Source of the DNA: RGIG6178 sp045118975
GTDB lineage: Bacteria > Bacillota_I > Bacilli_A > RFN20 > DUOF01
Length of the DNA stretch: 64,000 nt
Direction of reading: 5' to 3'
Assembly: GCA_045118975.1 (NCBI GenBank)
Contig: JBGVCT010000016.1
Location: 1 to 64,000 of the forward strand
The translations under genes were made by a program, and so were the position numbers. Below the pieces are notes generated by a model, which did not search any database, was not told where the DNA came from, and was given only the letters and a program-made list of their open reading frames with translations. Numbering within the stretch: the first letter of the stretch is position 1; every line of letters begins with the position of its first letter. Below are positions 18,547-27,352 of this stretch, one piece after another.

Positions 18547-20073
18547 ATGATATTCAAGGTGGAAAATTTAAAGACAAAAGGATATTTTGCAAGAATATAT
18601 AATAAGAGAAATAAGATTTATAATGAATTAATTGATACTCATATGATGATTCTTGATGAATATAGGGATATTTTGCCTCCAAGAAATGAAGATGATCAAC
18701 CTGAATTATTTTTAAAAGATGTAAAAGATTTAACAAAAGAGGAAAAAAGAATGATATATGAAAGGGCTAGTAAGTATGATGATCCATACATAAAAGCCCA
18801 TTATAGATATAAAAAGCCATATGAAGAGTTAGAGGATTCTGATTTTGAGGCGTTTAGACATGACATATCTTTACTTGCTGGTACAACTTTATATGAAGAG
18901 ATCATGATTGATATTAAAAAGGAACAAGATTTTTTAGATAATTTAATTAAGGCAAAAGAAAGTAGTTATATATTTTCTTTAACTAAAGATAATATAAATC
19001 CTACTAATATTTTGTATTTTAAAAAGTTTGCTAAGAAGTTGTGGCAAGAAGGTAGAGATGTAAAGTTTGTTATTTGCCAAGATATGTTAACGCAAGATAA
19101 TAAAGATAGAATTAACTACACTTATACTAAAGAAGAATTAGATTTATTGTTTGAACTTGATTCTTATATTAAAGAACATGGTGGTAAGGGTGTGTTATTT
19201 AGAGAATTTTTAGAGATAGATAACGAAGAAGATTTAAAGGATGCTTGGACTTTACATCAAGTTATTTCAGTAAACAACAATATTGATAGATTAGTTAATG
19301 TTATAAAGAAGAATAACTATTCTCCATTTGAAACAATGGTATTCTTGCATAAATATTTCACTACTCACTTCTTTTATAATAAGGGAGAATTAGAAGAATC
19401 TAGAATATTACCAGGTATTTATTTTAATGCTAAAATTGTTTGTAGTGGGTATGCTTCTCTTTTAAAGGCTGTAATAGATAGATTAGATAATCCTAATTTA
19501 AAAGCGGATATTATGGGGTGCAAATTATTTAATAAAGAACCACCATATAAGATTGAATCATCTCATTGCCAAAACTTCATTTATATAAAAGATGATAAAT
19601 ATGATATAGATGGATATTATATTGAAGACTTAACTTATGATTGCAAGAAGTTATTCCATGGCTCTAGAAATGATGGTGGGTTTGCTCATTGCTTATTACC
19701 ACTTAATGCACTTTTACATATGAGAGATTTTATTTATGCAAATGTATTAGATAAGAATAGATATAAGAATTTAATGACAAATAAGACAATTATTAAAGGG
19801 ATAAACTATGATTATACTCCTTTAATTGTAAGAAAATATGGTGATAAGAGTGATACAATTGATATGTCTAAATATGAAGAGGCCATTAAAGTTGTATTTG
19901 CTAAAAGTCTAAAAAGAGGTGCTTTGAATTTAGATGAGGAAATAGAAAAATCTATGCATAAAACAGAAGTGTTCTATGATAGTTGGGCGGATGTTAGTTT
20001 CGCTTCACCTGAGTCTAGATTATTAGGGGCAATTTTTGGAAGGGGAAAGAAAAATAAAAAGATTAGAAAATAA
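18547..20073 (+). CDS. Transglutaminase-like domain protein
   Basis: A 508-residue cytoplasmic protein with start ATG 18547, preceded by AGGTGG. The central region carries the spacing of a transglutaminase-like cysteine triad: Cys in IVCSGYASLLKA (about 298), His in SSHCQNFIYI (about 338) and Asp in DGYYIEDLTYD (about 354). The flanking helical regions are unrecognised and the C-terminus is basic. No export signal is seen, unlike many bacterial transglutaminase-like proteins, so an intracellular peptidase or amidase role is possible. It stands alone between a terminator and the leuS leader. Confidence 0.6.
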   Translation: MIFKVENLKTKGYFARIYNKRNKIYNELIDTHMMILDEYRDILPPRNEDDQPELFLKDVKDLTKEEKRMIYERASKYDDPYIKAHYRYKKPYEELEDSDFEAFRHDISLLAGTTLYEEIMIDIKKEQDFLDNLIKAKESSYIFSLTKDNINPTNILYFKKFAKKLWQEGRDVKFVICQDMLTQDNKDRINYTYTKEELDLLFELDSYIKEHGGKGVLFREFLEIDNEEDLKDAWTLHQVISVNNNIDRLVNVIKKNNYSPFETMVFLHKYFTTHFFYNKGELEESRILPGIYFNAKIVCSGYASLLKAVIDRLDNPNLKADIMGCKLFNKEPPYKIESSHCQNFIYIKDDKYDIDGYYIEDLTYDCKKLFHGSRNDGGFAHCLLPLNALLHMRDFIYANVLDKNRYKNLMTNKTIIKGINYDYTPLIVRKYGDKSDTIDMSKYEEAIKVVFAKSLKRGALNLDEEIEKSMHKTEVFYDSWADVSFASPESRLLGAIFGRGKKNKKIRK

Positions 20074-20084
20074 AATTAAGTGTC

Positions 20085-20112
20085 TTGAATTTTATGATTA
20101 ATAATGTATAAT
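20085..20112 (+). promoter_or_regulatory. Promoter of the T-box/leuS transcript
   Basis: TTGAAT at 20085-20090 and TATAAT at 20107-20112 are separated by 16 bases and lie just before the T-box leader. Confidence 0.75.
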
Positions 20113-20118
20113 AGGTGG

Positions 20119-20341
20119 CATAGGCTATGAAGAAGAGTAGTAATATATGAATACTATATAGAGAGCTTGTGGTTGGTGTAAACAAGTTAGGATAATATAT
20201 GAACTTACTTTGGAGTTATGTGGGTGATAAGCTTACATCGTTAGCTGCGTTAAAGCAATTAAGTGCATAGATATACATTTATCTATGAATTAGGATGGTA
20301 CCGCGTAATTTCAACGTTCCTATTTTTTAGGAGCGTTTTTA
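20119..20341 (+). promoter_or_regulatory. T-box riboswitch (leucine) upstream of leuS
   Basis: The leader contains the conserved T-box sequence AGGATGGTACCGCG at 20292-20305, a stem I with AGAGAG and a GGTTGGTGTAAAC distal loop, and a specifier region GAA-CTT-A with CUU (Leu) at 20204-20206. The terminator hairpin is at 20314-20337 followed by U residues. Uncharged tRNA-Leu should stabilise the antiterminator and turn on leuS. TTA, one base later, is also a Leu codon, so the amino-acid assignment holds either way. Confidence 0.92.
20314..20341 (+). terminator. T-box attenuator terminator
   Basis: ACGTTCCTA at 20314-20322 pairs with TAGGAGCGT at 20328-20336 and is followed by U. It competes with the T-box antiterminator. 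Confidence 0.85.
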
Positions 20342-20363
20342 TTTTGCTAAAGGGGGAGAAAAA

Positions 20364-22781
20364 ATGAAAGAATATATACATAGTGAAATAGAGAAAAAGT
20401 GGCAAAAATATTGGGATGATAATGAGACTTTTAAAACAGATGTTTGGGATTTTTCTAAACCTAAGTTTTATGCTCTTGATATGTTTCCTTATCCTAGTGG
20501 AGTAGGATTACATGCAGGACATCCAGAAGGATATACTGCAACTGATATAGTTTGTAGAATGAAGAGAATGCAAGGATTTAATGTTCTTCATCCAATGGGA
20601 TATGATTCATTTGGTTTGCCTGCAGAACAATATGCAGTACAAACAGGAAATCATCCAGATGGATTTACCCAATCTAATATTGCCTATTTTACTAAGCAAT
20701 TAAAAGAACTTGGTTTTGATTATGACTGGGATAGAGTTTTAGCTACTAGTGATCCTGAGTTTTATAAATGGACTCAATGGATTTTCAAACAATTATTTAA
20801 TGATGGGTATGCTAAGTATGTAGATATGCCTGTTAACTGGTGTGAAGAACTTGGAACTGTTTTAAGTAATGATGAAGTAATTGATGGTAAAAGTGAAAGA
20901 GGAGGATACCCAGTTGTTAGAAAGAATATGAGACAACTTTGTATTGATCAAGTTGCTTTTGCAGAAAGATTACTTGAAGGATTAAATGAAATAGATTGGC
21001 CTGAGTCTACTAAAGAAATGCAAAGAAACTGGATTGGTAAGTCAACAGGAGTAGAAGTTGATTTCAAGGTTGTTGGTGGAGGAGAGTTCTCTATTTATAC
21101 AACTTGTATTGAAACTATCTATGGTATTACTTTTATGGTGCTTGCTCCAGATGGAAAACTAGTTCAAGATTTAATGCCTAGAATAAAAAATAAAGAAGAA
21201 GTTAATGCTTATATTGAGGAAACTTTAAAGAAATCTGATATGGATAGAACTGAACTTAATAAGGGTAAAAGTGGTTGTAAACTTGAAGGAGTGTACGCTA
21301 TTAACCCTGTAAATGGTAAAGAAGTTCCTATCTTTATTGGTGACTTTGTTCTTGCAAGTTATGGAACTGGTGCTGTTATGGCTGTTCCAAGTCATGACCA
21401 AAGAGACTTTGAATATGCAATTGCTCATAGTATTGATATGATTCAAGTAATTGATGGAAGAGATGTAAGTGAATGTGCATTTGAAAAACAAGATTATTTA
21501 AACACTGGCGCTAAGTTAATTAATAGTGAAGAATTTAGTGGTTTAACAGTTGAAGAAGCTAAAGAGGCTATTACTTCTAAACTAGAAAAAATGGGTATTG
21601 CTAGACGTACTAATAACTATAGATTTAGAGAATGGATTTTTGCTAGACAAAGATATTGGGGAGAACCAGTACCAGTTGTTCATCTTGAAAATGGAGATAT
21701 TCATGTATTAAGTGATGAAGAATTACCACTTGTACTTCCTACTCTAGAAGACTATAAAGGACATAATGGTAAGGCTCCACTTGAAAATGATCCAAATTGG
21801 AAGATTTATGATAAGAATGGTATTAAGGGGGTTAGAGAAACTTCTACAATGCCTGGAAGTGCTGGTAGTAGCTGGTATTTCTTGAGATATATTGATCCAC
21901 ATAATACAGATGAATTTGCTAATCAAGAATTATTAAAACATTGGATGCCAGTTGATTTATATATTGGTGGTCCTGAGCACGCTGTTGGACATCTTATTTA
22001 TTCTAGAATTTGGACTAATTATTTATATGATAAGGGACTATGTCCAGTTAAAGAACCATTTAAGAAGTTAGTTCATCAAGGTATGATACTAGGAGAAAAT
22101 GGTATTAAAATGGGTAAAAGATTCCCTGAATTTGTTGTTAATCCAAGTGATATAGTTAGTAAATATGGAGCAGATACTTTAAGACTTTATGAAATGTTTA
22201 TGGGACCACTTGAGGCTTCTAAACCATGGAGTTCTACTGGAGTTGAAGGTAGCAAGAAGTTTTTAGATAGAGTATGGAGACTATATAATGAAGATAAGAT
22301 TAAAGATGAAGAAAATAAAGAGTTAGAGTATTTGTATCATTATACAGTTAAAAAAGTTAGTGAAGATTATGAAACTCTAAACTTTAATACTGCTATATCA
22401 CAAATGATGATCTTTATTAATGCGGTTTACAAACAAGATGTATTCCCAAGAGAATATGCTTTAGGATTCTTGAAATTATTAAATCCAATTGCTCCTCATA
22501 TAACTGAAGAATTGAATGCTATATTGGGTAATGAAGAGATTTTAGCAACTTCATCTTGGCCTAAATATGATGTTAATAAATTGAGTGTTTCTACAATTGA
22601 AATGGCTGTACAAGTTAATGGTAAACTAAGAGGTACAATAAAGGTTAATAAAGATGAAGATGATGAAGTTGTAAAGAAAACAGCATTTGAACTTGAAAAT
22701 GTTAAGGCAAATACTGAGGGTAAAGAAATTAAAAAGGTTATTGTTGTTAAAAATAGAATAGTTAATATTGTTGCTATCTAA
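20364..22781 (+). CDS. leuS: Leucyl-tRNA synthetase
   Basis: An 805-residue class I synthetase that charges tRNA-Leu with leucine. The HIGH motif appears as HAGH in YPSGVGLHAGHPEGY (about residue 49), and KMSKS as KMGKR in GIKMGKRFPEF (about 580). The CP1 editing domain (VLASYGTGAVMAVPSHDQRDF) hydrolyses mischarged tRNA, and the C-terminal anticodon-binding and extension domains follow. The length is normal for bacterial LeuRS. Expression is controlled by the leucine T-box immediately upstream. The start is ATG 20364 behind AGGGGGAG. Confidence 0.97.
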   Translation: MKEYIHSEIEKKWQKYWDDNETFKTDVWDFSKPKFYALDMFPYPSGVGLHAGHPEGYTATDIVCRMKRMQGFNVLHPMGYDSFGLPAEQYAVQTGNHPDGFTQSNIAYFTKQLKELGFDYDWDRVLATSDPEFYKWTQWIFKQLFNDGYAKYVDMPVNWCEELGTVLSNDEVIDGKSERGGYPVVRKNMRQLCIDQVAFAERLLEGLNEIDWPESTKEMQRNWIGKSTGVEVDFKVVGGGEFSIYTTCIETIYGITFMVLAPDGKLVQDLMPRIKNKEEVNAYIEETLKKSDMDRTELNKGKSGCKLEGVYAINPVNGKEVPIFIGDFVLASYGTGAVMAVPSHDQRDFEYAIAHSIDMIQVIDGRDVSECAFEKQDYLNTGAKLINSEEFSGLTVEEAKEAITSKLEKMGIARRTNNYRFREWIFARQRYWGEPVPVVHLENGDIHVLSDEELPLVLPTLEDYKGHNGKAPLENDPNWKIYDKNGIKGVRETSTMPGSAGSSWYFLRYIDPHNTDEFANQELLKHWMPVDLYIGGPEHAVGHLIYSRIWTNYLYDKGLCPVKEPFKKLVHQGMILGENGIKMGKRFPEFVVNPSDIVSKYGADTLRLYEMFMGPLEASKPWSSTGVEGSKKFLDRVWRLYNEDKIKDEENKELEYLYHYTVKKVSEDYETLNFNTAISQMMIFINAVYKQDVFPREYALGFLKLLNPIAPHITEELNAILGNEEILATSSWPKYDVNKLSVSTIEMAVQVNGKLRGTIKVNKDEDDEVVKKTAFELENVKANTEGKEIKKVIVVKNRIVNIVAI

Positions 22782-22787
22782 ATGATT

Positions 22788-22818
22788 AAAAGGTTTGTAT
22801 ATTTATACAAACTTTTTT
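22788..22818 (+). terminator. Terminator of leuS
   Basis: AAAAGGTTTGTAT pairs with ATACAAACTTTT across a short loop and is followed by T residues. Confidence 0.85.
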
Positions 22819-22874
22819 ACTATTAAATGACATTTTTTAATAAATGTATTATGATGTTTTTATAGGTGATATTT

Positions 22875-23732
22875 GTGAGTAATGAGTATGCAAAAAGACA
22901 TGAAAAAAGCAGTATATTAGCTTCGCTTTGTACTTCATTAATTGTGATTTCTTTTGTCATTGGACTTTTATTGGCTTTTTTAGTTCATCCTGCGGGAATG
23001 ATTTTAATTGTTTTGGGTGGACTTACTGGAGGAATTGGATTAGCTTTTACAATTGGTGAAGAAAAGAAAAATTCTCAAGCTTTTAAAGAAGAATTTTTAA
23101 TACCTAGAATGCAAATGTATTTTAGCGAATTTGAATATAAAAATGATATGGGACTTCAAAGGTCTACAATTAGTGATTTGGGGCTTTTCTATACTGGAGA
23201 TGCTATTTATACTAATGATCTTGTTCAAGGTAAATATAGAGGTTGTTCTTTTAGAATGGGTAATGTTAAGTGTACTGAAACTTATACTCAAATGGATGGA
23301 GATAGACGTACTAGAGTAGTGTTTCAAGGAAGAGTAATTATAGTGGGGCTTTCTGTTTTGGATTCTGGCCAAGTAACTATTAAACCTAAATCATTCTATG
23401 TACCAACATTATTAAAAAAAGGACAAATACTAGAGTATGATCATCCAATTTGTGATAATTTTGAAATTAGATCGTATCAACCTGTAGAGTTACCAAGATA
23501 TTTCTTGGATTATGTAAATAATATGGCTCAGATGTTTAACAAATATAAGTTCTATTATAAGATAGTGCATGATAGAATCTATATCGCTATTGATAATATA
23601 AGTCCATTATACAAAATTTATAATTATAAAAAGACTACTCCGACTGATTTAGATGATATTATAAGAAAAGATAGCATGTTTTTTACAAATTTGATTTCAT
23701 TAATTGTCGATGCTAGTAAAATGGAGAAATAA
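22875..23732 (+). CDS. DUF3137-like membrane protein
   Basis: A 285-residue protein whose likely start is GTG 22875, five bases after AGGTGAT. Residues about 10-60 form two membrane helices (SLIVISFVIGLLLAFLV, GMILIVLGGLTGGIGLAF). A cytoplasmic domain with the DUF3137 pattern follows (D-x-I-x-G-x-Y-x-G near LVQGKYRGCSFRM, then VVFQGRVIIV). Function is unknown. It is followed after three bases by two zinc-ribbon membrane proteins, a common DUF3137 neighbourhood. Confidence 0.65.
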   Translation: MSNEYAKRHEKSSILASLCTSLIVISFVIGLLLAFLVHPAGMILIVLGGLTGGIGLAFTIGEEKKNSQAFKEEFLIPRMQMYFSEFEYKNDMGLQRSTISDLGLFYTGDAIYTNDLVQGKYRGCSFRMGNVKCTETYTQMDGDRRTRVVFQGRVIIVGLSVLDSGQVTIKPKSFYVPTLLKKGQILEYDHPICDNFEIRSYQPVELPRYFLDYVNNMAQMFNKYKFYYKIVHDRIYIAIDNISPLYKIYNYKKTTPTDLDDIIRKDSMFFTNLISLIVDASKMEK

Positions 23733-23735
23733 TGT

Positions 23736-24050
23736 ATGAGTGTGGAAAAAGTGAGTTGTCCAAATTGTGGTGCTCCATTAGAGTATGAAATTTGGAAGGG
23801 CAGATACAAGTGTGATTATTGCAAGAGCACATTTAGAGATAAAAAGGAGAATGCTGGTAATGGACATCGTTATTCTGGCCCTAGACCTGAGATTAAACTA
23901 GAAGATTTAGAAGAATTCATTGCACCTTTAGAAAATGTTGTTAATGAATTTGAAAAAGGTTTTGAAAAAGTTGCTAGAAATGTTATTTTAGTTATAGCAA
24001 TAGTTATTATTGTTATAATTTTTACTATTTTAGGAATTATTTTATTTTGA
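23736..24050 (+). CDS. Zinc-ribbon membrane protein
   Basis: A 104-residue protein with an N-terminal zinc ribbon (CPNCGAPLEY and CDYCKSTF, pattern CxxC-x15-CxxC) and a C-terminal membrane helix (VILVIAIVIIVIIFTILGIILF). It is adjacent to a paralogue with the same plan and to the DUF3137 gene. The role is unknown. The topology suggests a cytoplasmic ribbon tethered to the membrane. The stop is TGA, one of the direct signs of the standard code in this genome. Confidence 0.7.
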   Translation: MSVEKVSCPNCGAPLEYEIWKGRYKCDYCKSTFRDKKENAGNGHRYSGPRPEIKLEDLEEFIAPLENVVNEFEKGFEKVARNVILVIAIVIIVIIFTILGIILF

Positions 24051-24068
24051 TGATTAAGGGGTGTTAAT

Positions 24069-24530
24069 ATGGAACTTAAAGATATGTCTTGTCCAAATTG
24101 TGGTGCAAATTTAAAGTTTAATTCTAAATCACATTATTATGAATGTGAGTATTGTAATTCAACCTATAAAGATACTAAAGCTAATTCTGCAGGCGATCCT
24201 AGAGTAGAGTTGAATCCAGAAGATTTAGAAATGCTACAACCACAATCACAACCACAAGCTAGAGGATTATTAAATAAGCATGATTCACATGCTGCAATTG
24301 CTATTTCTATTGTTATTGCTATTGTTGCAATTTCTATGGTTGTAGGATTTATTGCTTTTGTTAATGATGTGTTTGATATGACACACGATATGATGGATGA
24401 TATGGATGATTGGGAAACTGATTTTGATGATGATGATTGGCCGCCAACCACACCAAGTTTTCCAAGTAGCCCAAGTTTTCCAAGTAATCCAAGTTTTCCA
24501 AGTAATCCAAATTTCCCGTCAATTCCCTGA
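24069..24530 (+). CDS. Zinc-ribbon membrane protein with proline/serine repeat tail
   Basis: A 153-residue paralogue of the previous protein: zinc ribbon CPNCGANLKF ... CEYCNSTY, a membrane helix at about 75-97, an aspartate-rich linker (DDMDDWETDFDDDDW) and a C-terminal tail of four F-P-S-x-P units. The tail is encoded by near-identical tandem DNA units, so its length may vary among strains. It ends at the terminator below. Confidence 0.7.
   Translation: MELKDMSCPNCGANLKFNSKSHYYECEYCNSTYKDTKANSAGDPRVELNPEDLEMLQPQSQPQARGLLNKHDSHAAIAISIVIAIVAISMVVGFIAFVNDVFDMTHDMMDDMDDWETDFDDDDWPPTTPSFPSSPSFPSNPSFPSNPNFPSIP
24450..24520 (+). repeat. Tandem CCAAGTTTTCCAAGTA-type repeat coding for FPSxP units
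   Basis: About four imperfect copies of an 18-base unit (AGTTTTCCAAGTAATCCA type) lie in tandem within the 3' end of the zinc-ribbon gene. Confidence 0.7.
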
Positions 24531-24552
24531 TTAGTCATAATTTTTATAATTT

Positions 24553-24575
24553 AAGGACCTTAGTGGTCCTTTTTA
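24553..24575 (+). terminator. Terminator after the zinc-ribbon pair
   Basis: AAGGACC and GGTCCTT form a 7-bp stem followed by T residues. Confidence 0.85.
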
Positions 24576-24628
24576 TTTGTTTCGACATTCTTTTTGCTTG
24601 TCTTTTTTTATTATATAAAAGAGGGTAT

Positions 24629-24805
24629 ATGAAAGTTAAAGTTTTTGATTGTGGTCATGAGGGGGATTTAGAAAAGAAAATCAATGAGTTTATCAAAGAC
24701 AAGGGGGATAAAATAATTGATATTAAGTTTTCTACTTCGGTTATGGTAGATGAATTAAGTGAGCAAATATATTGTTTTAGTGCATTAATTGTTTATAAAG
24801 ATTAA
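24629..24805 (+). CDS. Cse60-like small protein (sporulation family)
   Basis: A 58-residue protein starting at ATG 24629 behind GAGGG. An earlier GTG would place the start inside the upstream terminator and is unlikely. The pattern MKVKVFDCGHEGDLEKKIN ... IIDIKFS ... EQIYCFSALIVYKD matches the Cse60/DUF2758 family, a small protein expressed in Bacillus sporulation. Function is not known in detail. The match is recalled from the family pattern, not computed. Confidence 0.65.
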   Translation: MKVKVFDCGHEGDLEKKINEFIKDKGDKIIDIKFSTSVMVDELSEQIYCFSALIVYKD

Positions 24806-24837
24806 ATAATTTGATAAGATTAATTTAGGTGAGAAGC

Positions 24838-25296
24838 ATGCAAAAGAGATACTTAATTATACTTACTGTACTTATAACTCTTGTTGGGTGTTTTTTCTTG
24901 TTCTTTGATGAGCCAAGTAATGAAGAATTATATGATAAATATTACTCTAAAATAGTAGAAAATAAAGAGTTTCAAAATATAGAAACTAATGATAAACTTA
25001 ATGTTAAAGTTGAAAGTAAATTTATAAATGAAGAGTATCATTATGTTATAACCTTTACTAGTAATGCAGAACTTAATAATTTTAAAGTTATGGCTGTAGA
25101 TAGTAAAAAAGATGATGAATATTATCCTTCGTTTGGAATATTTGACAATCAAAATATAAATTTAGTTAATGATTCTCCAGGAGAGGGTGAGACTAGAGGT
25201 GTTAATCTAGTTATCTCGGATGATGAGGAAATTTCTTCATTTGAAATATATGTTTCTTATGATGGTTATGAGTATTATTATCTATTAGATGTTTAA
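24838..25296 (+). CDS. Small predicted lipoprotein
   Basis: A 152-residue protein starting at ATG 24838 behind AGGTGAG. The N-terminal hydrophobic segment ends in a lipobox-like LVGC (YLIILTVLITLVGCFF), so it is probably a lipoprotein. The hydrophobic residues after the cysteine also allow a plain membrane anchor. The outside part is acidic and beta-rich, and I do not recognise it. It ends at a strong terminator. Confidence 0.6.
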   Translation: MQKRYLIILTVLITLVGCFFLFFDEPSNEELYDKYYSKIVENKEFQNIETNDKLNVKVESKFINEEYHYVITFTSNAELNNFKVMAVDSKKDDEYYPSFGIFDNQNINLVNDSPGEGETRGVNLVISDDEEISSFEIYVSYDGYEYYYLLDV

Positions 25297-25305
25297 TCTA
25301 TGATT

Positions 25306-25334
25306 AAAAAGGTAGCTAAAAGCTATCTTTTTTA
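25306..25334 (+). terminator. Terminator after the lipoprotein gene
   Basis: AAAAGGTAGCT pairs with AGCTATCTTTT around a 3-4 base loop and is followed by T residues. Confidence 0.85.
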
Positions 25335-25405
25335 AATTTTTTAATATGCTTTAATAGATTATTAAAGTAAACTAGGGTATTATTTAGAGTAGGAGTGATG
25401 TTTAT

Positions 25406-26056
25406 ATGAGACTTAGAAAGAAATCATGGGCTAGACCATTATTAGACACTTACACAGATAGAATAATTATTACTAAATTAGATTTTTTAACAAATCCAAT
25501 TAAAGAGGTTTTTAAAAACAATCATCCATTAGTTCTTGAAATTGGTGTTGGTAAGGGAGACTTTATTTGTCAAATGGCTACTAATAACCCAGAACTTAAC
25601 TTTATTGGATTAGAACAAAATGAAACAGTGCTTGCTATAGCATTAAAGAAAGTGATTGATCTTGGGTTAACTAATGTTAAATTAATTAGAGTTAATGCAG
25701 GGGAAATGCTAAGTATTTTTGATACTAAAGAAATTGATGTTATTAGACTTAATTTCTCAGATCCATGGCCTAAGTCTAGACACGAAGATAGAAGACTTAC
25801 ATCTCCTGATTTTTTAAATATGTATTACAATATTTTAAATGATGATGGTTGCGTTATTTTTAAAACTGATAATAGAGAATTCTTTGATTATAGTGTAGAA
25901 ATGTTTAAAGAAAATAATTGGGATATTGAAGATTTAAATTATAACTACCCATTCACTAATAATAAAGATGATGTACCTACTGAATATGAAAGAAAGTTTA
26001 GAGCATTAGGTACTCCAATAAACTTTATTAAAGTAAAAAAAATATTAAAGAAATAG
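25406..26056 (+). CDS. trmB: tRNA (guanine-N7)-methyltransferase
   Basis: A 216-residue SAM-dependent enzyme that makes m7G46 in tRNA. It has the SAM-binding loop EIGVGKGDFI, LIRVNAGEML, and the TrmB signature FSDPWPKSRHEDRRL, then the C-terminal TEYERKFRALGTPI. Length and motif order are normal. The start is ATG 25406 behind AGGAGTGA. The RdgB-like gene follows nine bases later. Confidence 0.95.
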   Translation: MRLRKKSWARPLLDTYTDRIIITKLDFLTNPIKEVFKNNHPLVLEIGVGKGDFICQMATNNPELNFIGLEQNETVLAIALKKVIDLGLTNVKLIRVNAGEMLSIFDTKEIDVIRLNFSDPWPKSRHEDRRLTSPDFLNMYYNILNDDGCVIFKTDNREFFDYSVEMFKENNWDIEDLNYNYPFTNNKDDVPTEYERKFRALGTPINFIKVKKILKK

Positions 26057-26065
26057 GTGATGTAA

Positions 26066-26671
26066 ATGAAGATACTATACATAACTAAAAGTGAGAAAAG
26101 AGTTAAAGAATTCAAAGATATATTAAAAAAGCATACTGATTCAGTATTAACTATCGATTCTTTATTTGATCTAGAATATGATGTTGTAACAACTGCTACA
26201 ACTAGAGATTTAGAAGCCAATGCTAAAAAATTAGTTACTACTATTTGGAAAAAAGAAAAAAGCAATTATGATTATATAATTGCTGATGGCTATGGCTTAT
26301 TTAGCGACTTTGCTCCAAATATTTTAGGTGTAGATTCTGACAATTGGTGGCCAGGTACACAAAGAAGCAAGAACGAAGCTTTAGTTAACTTGTTTTTAGG
26401 AGCTAAAAACAGAAATATTTATTATAAAGCGGTTTATGTTTCTTGTAATAAAAATGGAGATGTAGAAGTTGGAGAAGGATATTTATATGGATATCTTGCA
26501 AAGAAGATAAAAGAAAAAAATGGAGAAGGTTATGATAGCGTATTCATCACTAAAGATGGTAGACACTTATCAAGTTATTCTCCAGAAGAAATTGCTAGTA
26601 TGTCAGCTAGAACTGAGGCAATAGAAAAATTAATAGCAAAGATTAAAGAAATTAATCATCACAATATTTAA
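26066..26671 (+). CDS. Divergent RdgB/HAM1-like nucleoside triphosphate pyrophosphatase
   Basis: A 201-residue protein with the layout of the ITPase family: an N-terminal strand with KxxE (MKILYITKSEKRVKEF), LEANAKKLVTTIW for the usual EANAxxKA, IIADGYGLF for the usual ADDSGL, GEGYDSVF for GFGYDPxF, and a C-terminal SARTEAIEKL for SHRxxAL. The catalytic surroundings are altered (one acidic residue of DDSGL is missing), so substrate or activity may differ from housekeeping RdgB. It overlaps the convergent JAB-like gene by 20 bases. Confidence 0.7.
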   Translation: MKILYITKSEKRVKEFKDILKKHTDSVLTIDSLFDLEYDVVTTATTRDLEANAKKLVTTIWKKEKSNYDYIIADGYGLFSDFAPNILGVDSDNWWPGTQRSKNEALVNLFLGAKNRNIYYKAVYVSCNKNGDVEVGEGYLYGYLAKKIKEKNGEGYDSVFITKDGRHLSSYSPEEIASMSARTEAIEKLIAKIKEINHHNI

Positions 26672-27341
26672 TTGCACTAAGAGGGATAAAATCCTTCTTT
26701 TTTTCTTGCATATAAACTTTATCGAATGTTTTCCATATTTTTCTAGATGGATCATATATGATAAAGTTATAGTCTTGAGATACAGTTTTAACTAAAGATA
26801 ATAAAAGATTGCCTCTGCTTGTTTCTCTAAAAACGTTATAGTCAAAATAATCCATGTGTACAATAAGATCAGCTACAGAATAGTTAAAAGATATTCTACC
26901 AGTATTTGGATGAGTGTGTCCTAAAACTATTACTTGCTCTCTCATTCCATCTTGAATGAATACATCTAGTCTTAATTTTAAGAATTCATTTAGTTTTTCA
27001 AATGTAGCGGTAGCAGCCTTTAACTTATCAAAATTACAATATAAATCATCAAGATAAATAGCTCCACCTTTAGTTCTTTTTCCATAGATAATAAAAGGAA
27101 CTTCCTTTCCTTTCTCTAAATTGTAGTTATCTATTAATTCTAAAGAATCAAAAACATTTTCTGCGATAATTATTGGAGTGTGGTCTACTTCCATATATTT
27201 TGGATTAACAGGGGCACTATAAATATCTTCAGGATTAGAAGATTTTAAGTGATACCTCATTTTATTTTGATGCATGTGGCCATTGGCACTATTTTCTATT
27301 AAACATGTTAAAACATAGTCTTTAAGTTGTTGTCTATTCAT
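26652..27341 (-). CDS. JAB/MPN-like (JAMM) metallopeptidase-like protein
   Basis: A 229-residue protein starting at ATG 27341 behind GGTGAT. At about residues 138-157 it reads GHTHPNTGRISFNYSVADL, a JAMM-type signature HxHP with a following SxxD, ten instead of seven residues after the second histidine. A possible glutamate lies in EVPFIIYGKR. This fold cleaves isopeptide or ubiquitin-like tails, or processes cysteine/sulfur carriers. No ubiquitin-like or E1/E2 gene is visible nearby, so the substrate is open. It is a lone minus-strand gene in a plus-strand region. Confidence 0.65.
   Translation of the reverse strand: MNRQQLKDYVLTCLIENSANGHMHQNKMRYHLKSSNPEDIYSAPVNPKYMEVDHTPIIIAENVFDSLELIDNYNLEKGKEVPFIIYGKRTKGGAIYLDDLYCNFDKLKAATATFEKLNEFLKLRLDVFIQDGMREQVIVLGHTHPNTGRISFNYSVADLIVHMDYFDYNVFRETSRGNLLLSLVKTVSQDYNFIIYDPSRKIWKTFDKVYMQEKKKDFIPLSAIKYCDD
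26679..26705 (+). terminator. Terminator of trmB-rdgB, inside the JAB-like gene
   Basis: AAGAGGGA at 26679-26686 pairs with TCCTTCTT at 26692-26699 and is followed by T. It lies within the antisense gene's last codons. Confidence 0.8.
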
Positions 27342-27352
27342 TAAAATCACCA

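Noticed and set aside
24164..24538. Minus-strand frame rich in GLLGKLG repeats
   Set aside because: It is the reverse reading of the FPSxP repeat and zinc-ribbon gene. The repeat is explained by the sense protein.
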